A DNA stretch of 64,000 nt from Berghia stephanieae (taxonomy: Eukaryota > Mollusca > Gastropoda > Nudibranchia > Aeolidiidae). The translations under genes and the position numbers were made by a program. Shown piece after piece: positions 57,477 to 64,000 of the stretch. Where the stretch lies: NCBI GenBank assembly GCA_034508935.3, contig CM067451.1, forward strand, positions 40,307,918-40,371,917. The letters run 5' to 3'. Below the pieces are notes generated by a model that was not told where the DNA came from, searched no databases, and saw only the letters and a program-made list of their open reading frames with translations. Each line of letters opens with the position of its first letter. The stretch's first letter is position 1.

Positions 57477-58426
57477 GAGCTTTTATAGAGTGCAATATCC
57501 ACTAAACGTGCTCAAAGTGATTTACAGGGGTCCCTGGCCAACAGCAACACTTTACATTAGCAATGACTATGAAAAATGTTTTTTTCTCTTTTTGAGGAAA
57601 ATTTTTGTCTAAAATCAAAGCCCTATCTCCACTGAATGTTTTTGAATTTTGAAAATCCATTCATAAATAAACAAGTTATGCAGTTTCAAACGTGTCATTT
57701 ATTTGGATGACCCGCAAAGAGGAAAAAAACGCGAAAATATGGGACGCTTTTTCGGCATTTTTTTTCGACCTTTGGTTGTATCTTGCGTAATAGGTGTGAA
57801 ACTTGAAGAGCAAATTAGGATGGTGTTTTGTAAAATACGGGAAAAGTACTCGTTATATTCATATGAAATTTTAAAACCAAAAAGAAGAAATGTTCATGTA
57901 TTACCTTGTCAGCGACAAAACCTCCACGCCCGGTAGTTTTAGAAATATTTTACTCCAAAGAGTAAAAATCTATTTTCAACGGTCTTCTGGTAATTGCACG
58001 AGTTTTGTCGCTTGACATAATCTAAAATGACCTTTTTTCTAACTGTGTGCCAACTTTCAGTCATATTCATCAATAAACAGCGTCGTAATTAATTTTTTAA
58101 AATAGCATATACGAAACGGCTTCGTCCCATATTTTGACGCGAATTCGGGCACTTCGTAAGCGAAAAAGAGGCCCGAAGATTTGTGCGGGATAGTCATTGC
58201 TACTTTACATGTAGAACGAGACATGACGCCTGTTAGGATAATTACAATATTTTTCGGACAGAGACAACGCTGTTAAGGGCCAGGTACTCATTTTACAACT
58301 GAGTACGGTGAGAGAATGTGAGTAAAGAGCCTTTTCTAACGACTCAACTATGCGCCGAGCGCGAGACTCGAACCCAGAACCTTCCGATCCGAAAGCCAGT
58401 GTCATACCAAAAGACCAAATAGCCGC
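57477..58426 (-). mobile_element. SINE 1 split by an hAT-like insertion
   Basis: The tail half is at 57477-57557 and the head half at 58203-58426. Removing 57558-58202 and one CTTTACAT restores a normal SINE 1. Confidence 0.85.
57558..58202. mobile_element. 645-bp non-autonomous hAT-like DNA transposon
   Basis: Perfect 13-bp terminal inverted repeats TAGCAATGACTAT / ATAGTCATTGCTA, flanked by an exact 8-bp duplication CTTTACAT (57550-57557 and 58203-58210). Eight-base duplications point to hAT (or P-type) transposases. Internal inverse motifs around AAATATGGGACG (57738) and CATATTTTGACGCG (58128) extend the symmetry. No transposase is encoded. Its only copy in the window is this one. Confidence 0.85.
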
Positions 58427-58810
58427 ACTAATTCTCTCCTTGGTAGCGACCCCATAACCTTATCGAAAACCCAACAGAATATTTATTCTTTCATTTCTAA
58501 AATAAGAAGCACATCATTGAAGAAGAACAGCGAACTGTTAATTCTTTCTTGCGTCTTTTTACGGAAAGTTTCCATGATGATGTTGTTGTTGATGCCGGGT
58601 TTTTTTTTCGATGACTACTATGTTACTAGTGTGCATCTGTGTGGGTGTGTCTATGTCAATATTGTATTGTTATAAATGTGTAACCAAATGACAAATTGCC
58701 ACTTTTTTGAGGACAATAAAGATATATTATTATGAACTTTGTTCTCCGTTTTCCTCTTGTATAAAATATGCTATGGAATGGGCAAATAATACAGTTTATT
58801 TGTTTTAAAC

Positions 58811-59013
58811 TCCGGTTTCTATAGCGTGAAACAGAAAATAGCAATTACTTCTACTCTTAGGATAGGACACTCTACCGAAAAGTACTTTCCGCCAGATCTA
58901 ACAGCTACCCAATCACTACTGGGTGTCAGAAAGAAATCTCGACTACACACGGAATCGATCTCGGTCCCTTTGCGTGCGAAGCGAGTGCTCTACTACCAAC
59001 TATCGGTAGCCCC
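58811..59013 (-). mobile_element. SINE 3
   Basis: Partner of 34244. Body GTTTCTATAGCGTGAAACAG and a head reduced to CTACCGATAGTTGGTAG. Confidence 0.75.
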
Positions 59014-59096
59014 AAGTACAATTTGTTATTCGAAATATATTATGAGCTATACAAAGATGTTGAGTGAGGGCACAACAACAAAAATATTAAACTTAC

Positions 59097-59193
59097 TCAT
59101 AATTAACTCCCTTCGTTACGATCCTTATGTGGGCGTATTTCCCTTGATCAGGGGAGTTGACACAGAAGTACCTAACGTCAGCGTCCAACTTAC
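59097..59193 (-). CDS. ZP mosaic gene, linker exon
   Basis: TTTGTAG acceptor and GTAAGT donor, 97 bp (phase 1 in, 2 out). It encodes KLDADVRYFCVNSPDQGKYA then HIRIVTKGVNY. The single Cys and the D-x-x-x-Y-x-C pattern recall the F strand of an Ig-like fold, but the exon is too short to decide. It joins the EGF exon upstream (Arg codon split 1/2) and the 55916-56156 exon downstream (Glu codon split 2/1). Confidence 0.7.
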
Positions 59194-59322
59194 CTACAAA
59201 GTAGAAGAAATTACACTAATCATTGTTTAATTTAGATTTGAGTATCATGAAAATGTTAATGATCAAAATAATAACAATGGCAAGGATGGGAATGGCAACA
59301 ATCACCAAGACAACTAAGATAA

Positions 59323-59523
59323 GGGGCAGCGTGGCCCATCTCAGCAGTACGGTCTTTGCTTCGTACCCAAAAGGTACTGAATTCGATCGACCGCCCCTGC
59401 GCTGTGTGACCTTGCTCGATTTGCGGCGCTGCACTGCGGCTGACGAATGGGTTATTTTAGTCTTCACTTGGAATAGACCCTCGAGACAAATTTCCCCTGT
59501 GGTATGAATAAAAGGAATTTTTT
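59323..59523 (+). mobile_element. SINE 2
   Basis: GGGGCAGCGTGGCCCATCTC head and GTATGAATAAAAGGAATTTT tail; absent from the matching place in segment copy 1. Confidence 0.7.
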
Positions 59524-59639
59524 AAAAATAAATTTTTAATATAAAATCTGTTTCAACGTACTGTAACTACACTACAAATCGTTGACATTGAAAATAAATC
59601 AGTTTCGTCCCTTTATATGACTATTCCGAGTTATATACT

Positions 59640-60010
59640 TTTAGTTAGCAGTAGACATCTGTCCATCTCAAGAAACGATGGTTTGCGCCCTGTGTAACTT
59701 TTGGTCTCATCAGTCTTGTTGAGAGCAGCCCGATCCTTGCCCAGCATCTACCCAGTATCAGTAATGGATGATACCATTTCTACCGCAGTTGCTGCACATG
59801 TAGTTTGACTGTGAGTTTAGTGCTTGGTTCTGCTGCCTTTCTTTCCTCCTTGCTTTCCTTTCATCAAACTGTTTCTATCTCCTCTCCTCGCCTGCCTTGA
59901 CTCCCTCCCTCACCGCATATCTCCAACCACTGCAGTCGTTAGCAAGCGATTCCAAAGCGTGTGTCTGAGTTGATGTCTGCCGATTTCTTGTCTTGCCTAA
60001 CGCAGAGAAT
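59640..60010 (-). mobile_element. LINE 3'-end fragment (zinc-knuckle type)
   Basis: The minus strand has WRYAVREGVKAGEERR followed by a stop, then a basic stretch and MCSNCGRNG before degraded sequence and GCTCTCAACAAGACTGATGA. Same family as 36190-36500. The first part of the knuckle (C-x2-C) survives and the His-Cys half is lost. Confidence 0.6.
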
Positions 60011-60073
60011 TACAGCCGACCTCGTAGATTATGGAGCTCGATAGCCTTGATAGGCAGTAAACCAAAAGCCGCG

Positions 60074-60490
60074 GGGGCAGAGTGGCTCAGCGGTACGGTC
60101 TTTGCTTCCTACCCTAAAGCTACAGAGTTCCATCACCCACCGCTGCGCTGTGTGGCCATGAGCAAGTCACCTGACTCTCCCTAGCTCAATTTGCGGCGCT
60201 GCACAGCGGCTGAGGCCTGGGTTACTCCAGTCTTCCCTTGGAATAGACCCTAGAGACAAATTTGCCCTATGTCCATCATGTACCCGCTGTGAGCAAGAAC
60301 CTGAGACGGAAGAGCATCTAGTCGAACGGTGTGTTGTGACGATGCTACCGGGCGGGTTCGCGACGGTGCATGAGTGCGGACCGGACTTTGCTGATTGGGT
60401 CGATCGTCATAAAATAGTAGTGTGATTCTGATAACCATAAGAGACTGCTCCCCTATGGGATGAATAAAGGGATTTTTTATATATTTTTTT
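60074..60490 (+). mobile_element. SINE 2 interrupted by a LINE 3' fragment
   Basis: The head half 60074-60271 and tail half from 60451 are separated by 179 bp flanked by CCCTATG (60265-60271 and 60451-60457). Without the insert the family sequence CCCTATGGGATGAATAAAG is restored. Confidence 0.75.
60272..60450 (+). mobile_element. 5'-truncated LINE tail inside SINE 2
   Basis: It encodes CPSCTRCEQEPETEEHLVER then CVVTMLPGG and ends WVDRHKIVV, stop. The C-x2-C-x2-C-x6-E-H-L-x3-C arrangement is a typical C-terminus of non-LTR ORF2. GC content is clearly higher than the surroundings. A 7-bp target duplication flanks it. No clear poly-A, but the 3' flank is AT-poor CTGCTC. Confidence 0.6.
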
Positions 60491-60526
60491 ATTTAAAGCT
60501 TTTAGATGAAGTGTTTAAAGTCTTAC

Positions 60527-60664
60527 GTCTTGAGCAGTCCTTGCCCATCCATCCAAGCTGACAGCCATAATGACAGGTCACAGTGACAGCCAGTGGATGG
60601 CAGTCTTGGGCATAGCAACCACACTCTTTATCGCAACCCAGTCCCCACCATCCGTTGGAGCAAT
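60527..60664 (-). CDS. ZP mosaic gene, EGF-like exon
   Basis: TTATTTTCAG acceptor and GTAAGA donor, 138 bp. It encodes CSNGWWGLGCDKECGCYAQD, CHPLAVTVTCHYGCQLGWMG and KDCSR. Eight cysteines with the C-x3-W-x-G-x-x-C start and G-W-x-G-x-x-C end match the eight-cysteine EGF-like modules of Tie, MEGF and scavenger-receptor proteins. It starts in phase 1, completing an Asn codon with the lectin exon, and ends in phase 1. This is a symmetric 1-1 module, as is usual for shuffled extracellular domains. Confidence 0.8.
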
Positions 60665-60814
60665 CTGAAAATAAAACAGTTTATTTTAACTTTTCCTTAT
60701 TCACCGATCATTTTAAGTATTTTCCCAAAATGGCAGGCTTATCCAGCAGAAAAATTGATTTTTTAAAACTCAAAAAATCTTTCTACAAAACAACTTTATG
60801 TTTTTATTAATTAA

Positions 60815-60931
60815 ACAAATATCATTCATGACAGTTTGTGATGTACAAAATAAATCTGAATAAGAAAAATGGATATTGTGTAGTAACAAATGTGACGAGT
60901 TTGCTGTGTGTAGGTGGTAAAGAGAGGTTTA
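60815..60931 (-). mobile_element. MITE family 4, eroded left part
   Basis: In inverse reading AAACCTCTCTTTACCACCTA and GTCACATTTGTTAC match the family's left half; the right half is missing. Confidence 0.5.
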
Positions 60932-61106
60932 AATAGCTTAAAGTACGAAATTAAAATACCTTTTTTAACTCCATCTCAAAAAGGTGTAATAACGGAGTGA
61001 TATTTATGTAGAAAACTTGATTTTAGTGAGAGATATAAAAACTGGGTGTAGTTTTCATGGCTTATTACTGAATGCACAAAATATTGTTTCAATGAGTGCA
61101 TAAGTA

Positions 61107-61384
61107 GTCCTTTTAGAGCCATTAGTCCCATGGAGCCGGAGTTTATCCCGGATTCTAAAGCGTGAAAAGGACAATAGCAATTACTTGCTACCCTTTGGAT
61201 AGGACGCTAGTATATCGAAATAATTCTCCGCCAGATCTAACAGACCCAGCTACCCAATCACTGTTGGGTGGAAGGGGGGGGGGGTGGGTGGTCAGAAAAC
61301 AGAAATCTCGACTGCCCCTGGGATCTATCTTGATCCCTTTGATAGGGAAGCAGGTGCTCTACCAACTGAGCTCTCGGGACTCCC
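61107..61384 (-). mobile_element. SINE 3
   Basis: GAGTCCCGAGAGCTCAGTTGG head (inverse) at the right and ATCCGGGATAAACTCCGGC body. It contains a G-run at 61275-61286. Confidence 0.8.
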
Positions 61385-61709
61385 AATTAGTGCATAAAAC
61401 TAGAATTTTAATTTCATATTCCTGACCAGTATAGCTTTATATTCATCTTTTGGCACCCGCTTTACACCGGTATAATACCGTTTTGTGATCACTGTCCACA
61501 TAATAGGTTGTTTCATTGCTTTGAAATCATCAAATGAGTTATTCTTGATTTAAAACACAGAACTAAATTAATATCTTAATAATAATAATTGACACAGTAA
61601 CGGTTTTTGCCTGGTTCAAAATCACAAGAGTTGATAACACATTCTATGAACAAAATATCTTATACCCTCCCCCCCCCCCTTTTTTTTTTTTCCTTTCTCA
61701 TCATGAAGA

Positions 61710-62500
61710 TAACAAATCCTTTTCAAAGTTTGCATGTTTTGCTATACACAAGAGCGTATAATGTACAAGCTTAACATGTTTCAATTTTTCTTTTAGTCGT
61801 TACTCAATTTATATGTGTGAATGTATATAATGTGACCCCAGATGTCGATCTGGTAATTGGTTGGAATTTTATTTATTATTTATTTATTTTGAAGGTTTTT
61901 ACGGCGCTTGCGACACATTAAGGTCAGTCATATCAGCGCCAGTAAAAAGGAAGAAAATTGTATAGTAAAAAGTTCTAGAGTTACAATTAAAGCACTCAAG
62001 AAAAGGTAAGACTAAGGGGAATTGGTTCACATAGGAAACATATGTAGATTCCAAGAGCACACTATCAGTGTACTGAGTTTGAGATCACCTTAATGTCTTA
62101 TCCTGACATTAAGTACAGGTCCCTACTAAGAGGAACACACTCAAATGATTACAAATCATATATAACATGCAAACAAAATATAACACAGTGCATAACAGAG
62201 AGATGATTTACTGGGAAAAAAGTATCATCTCCCAAAAATAACAATACATTTGATTGTTTCCCTCTCAGCCAGGGTCAGGACAAAACAAAGAAAGTAATTT
62301 CATTCCAAGACAAAGACAGAAAGCAGGTTGGAAGATGAAAAATCCCTTTCAAAGTTTAAATTATTTTGGCTATACACAGAGCGTATTATGTACGGGCTAA
62401 CATGTTTTCATTTTTCTTTTTGGCGTTACTCTATTTATAAGTGAGGATGTATATGTGACCCTAAATGTCGATCTGGTAATAGGTCGGAATAAACTAGATT
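61710..62500. repeat. Direct repeat of about 160 bp flanking about 470 bp
   Basis: 61712-61868 and 62338-62495 share TTTTCAAAGTTT, CTATACACA, AACATGTTT and ATGTCGATCTGGTAAT. They enclose AT-rich sequence with TTACGGCGCTTGCGACAC near its left edge. The identity of the enclosed block is unknown. Confidence 0.65.
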
Positions 62501-63003
62501 TAGAGAACTGATTATTAAGTCTAATTGTTCCGATTTAAGAAATTTAACTTTTAAATAATTTAACAAAAGCTTAGCCTCTAGCATAGGGCCATTTATTTTA
62601 ACACTCAGAAGTTTTTTGACTGTTATTTAAAAACGATAGATGTCACCTTTGACCCCCCCCCCCCACCCCTCCCCAATAAAAAGAGAAAGAATATAGTTTA
62701 GTCCCAAAACCAACATAGGAAAATAAACACCTCAGACTTCTGTGGCACCTCACGAAATTGAAGAAGTGCAATAGTGTCAAGTGTTAGAGAAAAACAAAAG
62801 CAAATTTGTCATTTACATAAGATATGTAAACATAATCCATATCCATTAAACCAAAAAGAGACTTCAAGTCTTCTGTTTATTTTTAAAATATCATTTTTTT
62901 GGTTTATTTTGTTTGTTTGTTTTATTTGATTGTTGTTCTTATTTTGTTTGTTTGTTTATTTTTGGTTTTAAAATGATCCGGAAACACGTTGAGTGATACT
63001 TAC
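62501..63003. other. No gene seen
   Basis: Contains a poly-C run at 62654-62666 and a (TTTG)n-like stretch at 62905-62960. Confidence 0.5.
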
Positions 63004-63160
63004 TTGCTCGTTTTTCACAAACGTAATTCGGAACAGTTCCGACCTGGTCATAGCGATACAAGTAGTCTGTTGGACGATATACAAGCCCATGTTTGTTACG
63101 GTCGTGATCGCTACTGTACCAATGAGGATACTCTTTTAGCGCTTTGGGAAGAGATGTTAC
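63004..63160 (-). CDS. ZP mosaic gene, end of a C-type-lectin-like domain
   Basis: TTTTCTTCATAG acceptor and GTAAGT donor, 157 bp (phase 0 in, 1 out). It encodes VTSLPKALKEYPHWYSSDHD, RNKHGLVYRPTDYLYRYDQV and GTVPNYVCEKRA. The closing N-Y-V-C-E-K is the usual end of C-type lectin-like domains, and a Trp-x-S/G stretch before it is typical. The calcium-site W-N-D is not evident. Upstream exons should lie beyond 63.2 kb or outside the window. It leads directly into the EGF exon at 60527-60664. Confidence 0.7.
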
Positions 63161-63454
63161 CTATGAAGAAAATTAAAATTTCATTCACTTAATGATATAA
63201 AACTTGAGAAAATAGATGATCTTTTTCCTAGATCTACTGACTTGATCTGAGACCTTTCTGTAGCAAGATCTATCGACCTTATAGCTTCGGATATTTTAAA
63301 CATAATGTTTAATGTTTTTAAAGTAGACGATTCGTTGTGTAATTGGGAGATTCAAAGTCAGTTGAGTTTGAAGTTGTCTACTGTCCTAAACTGATACTAA
63401 ACTGCTGTGAATTGTAAAACAATAATATGCACAAAAAAAATATTATGACAAAAT
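63161..63454. other. No gene seen
   Basis: AT-rich intronic DNA upstream of the lectin exon on the minus strand. Confidence 0.5.
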
Positions 63455-63530
63455 ACCAAATATGGAACGTTTCGGGCTCAAAACCCTTATTCAGCCAAAA
63501 ACGAAAAACAATAAAAACATAAAGTCATTA
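63455..63530 (-). other. Penelope-like-element terminal fragment (hammerhead-like, degenerate)
   Basis: Minus-strand GGCTGAATAAGGGTTTTGAG, CCC, GAAACGTT: hairpin GGG/CCC, then GAAAC and a palindromic ACGT. The first core box reads CTGAATA, one change from CTGANGA. Downstream CCATATTTGGTATTTTGTC is shared with 6205-6235 and 27508-27530. Confidence 0.4.
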
Positions 63531-64000
63531 CTAAAAACAACAGATCGACGACTAAATATTCTGTACGTCCTCTTTAAACTGACTTGCTTTAAATCGTTTC
63601 TGAAAGTGACTGTAATGGTTGATTTTCGGCTTTCTGTTTAAATTTTAATTATCTGCGAAATAAAATGTTATGACCCTAATTAACAGATCACTAAGGTCAT
63701 CATCTGATAACACTAAATTTTTAGTTCCTCTTTTAAAATACAAATGTGTTGGCGGGCGATCCTTTTCTGTCATGAGACCCCGTGTTTGAAATTCTATCCT
63801 TATAACCATCAGGGAACAACCAAATATTAATTCTTTTAAATCGAAACTAAAACATTTCTTTTTCACGTTTGCCTATTTTTAATCTGAGACATACTTCATG
63901 GTTATAATCCCATTTGTGTATATTCAATTGTGGGTCTGTGTGGGGGGGGGGAGGGGGAGGTGTTGTTGTTGTAGCACAAGAGATGCATTTTTTTCATCCA
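63531..64000. other. Unrecognised sequence; short minus-strand frame
   Basis: A 73-codon minus-strand frame (63645-63866) contains SFDLKELIFGCSLMVIRIEF. I recognise no domain, and it may belong to the same mobile element as the adjacent Penelope-like end. G-run at 63941-63949. Confidence 0.35.

Larger units (their letters stand above)
53875..59815. repeat. Segmental duplication, copy 2 (partner 31660-35300)
   Basis: It holds the working-frame versions of the two shared exons. It has an extra block 56443-58533, a TTAA element at 56184-56416, a retroposed tail of about 150 bp near 58576-58733 and a SINE 2 at 59323. None of these is in copy 1. Confidence 0.9.

Noticed and set aside
57703-57936. 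77-codon frame as a transposase remnant of the hAT-like element
   Set aside because: No DDE, BED or dimerisation motif; the element is only 645 bp and appears non-coding.

Overview
The window is nuclear DNA of an invertebrate animal, probably marine. It is AT-rich and dominated by microsatellites, tRNA-headed SINEs, CR1/L2-type LINEs and many small inverted-repeat elements. Split exons with GT/AG borders and consistent phases, a THAP protein, a NAT16-like acetyltransferase and a lectin/EGF/ZP mosaic protein show that it is metazoan. No bacterial genes, rRNA genes, true tRNA genes or CRISPR arrays were seen. The species cannot be fixed from the sequence; a lophotrochozoan or invertebrate deuterostome would fit.

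Layout. 1-1.83 kb: a two-exon THAP / P-element-transposase-like gene on the minus strand, with an intron full of triplet repeats. 2-6.3 kb: minisatellites, a trio of 12-bp palindromes and small transposon copies. 6.35-17.7 kb: a young tandem array of a 3.47-kb unit, three full copies plus one internally deleted copy, each holding a SINE, three inverted-repeat elements and a C-rich segment with CCAAT motifs. 17.9-25.8 kb: inverted and tandem repeats, a CR1/L2-type LINE, a palindromic cluster of MITEs, a long TCTA array and a second LINE fragment. 26.2-30.6 kb: a plus-strand three-exon NAT16-like gene whose first exon carries eighteen 14-residue repeats. Its second intron holds a palindrome with a hammerhead-ribozyme-like core.

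31-63.2 kb: a minus-strand mosaic gene. Reading from 63.2 kb leftwards, exons encode the end of a C-type-lectin-like domain, an EGF-like module, a cysteine-bearing linker and a ZP domain. Splice phases agree at every junction I could test from the lectin exon to the ZP-C exon, apart from one missing base in each of two exons. A CR1/L2 LINE with endonuclease and reverse transcriptase lies in one intron. A segment carrying two of the exons is duplicated at 31.7-35.3 kb, where one exon has a stop codon. Comparing the two copies gives filled and empty sites for several insertions. A further ZP exon copy lies in inverse orientation at 31.0 kb.

All six frame breaks located in the host-type coding exons are single-base length changes, five of them in runs of four or more identical bases. 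Draft-assembly homopolymer error is therefore a serious alternative to gene death. All gene calls are from reading alone; no search was run.
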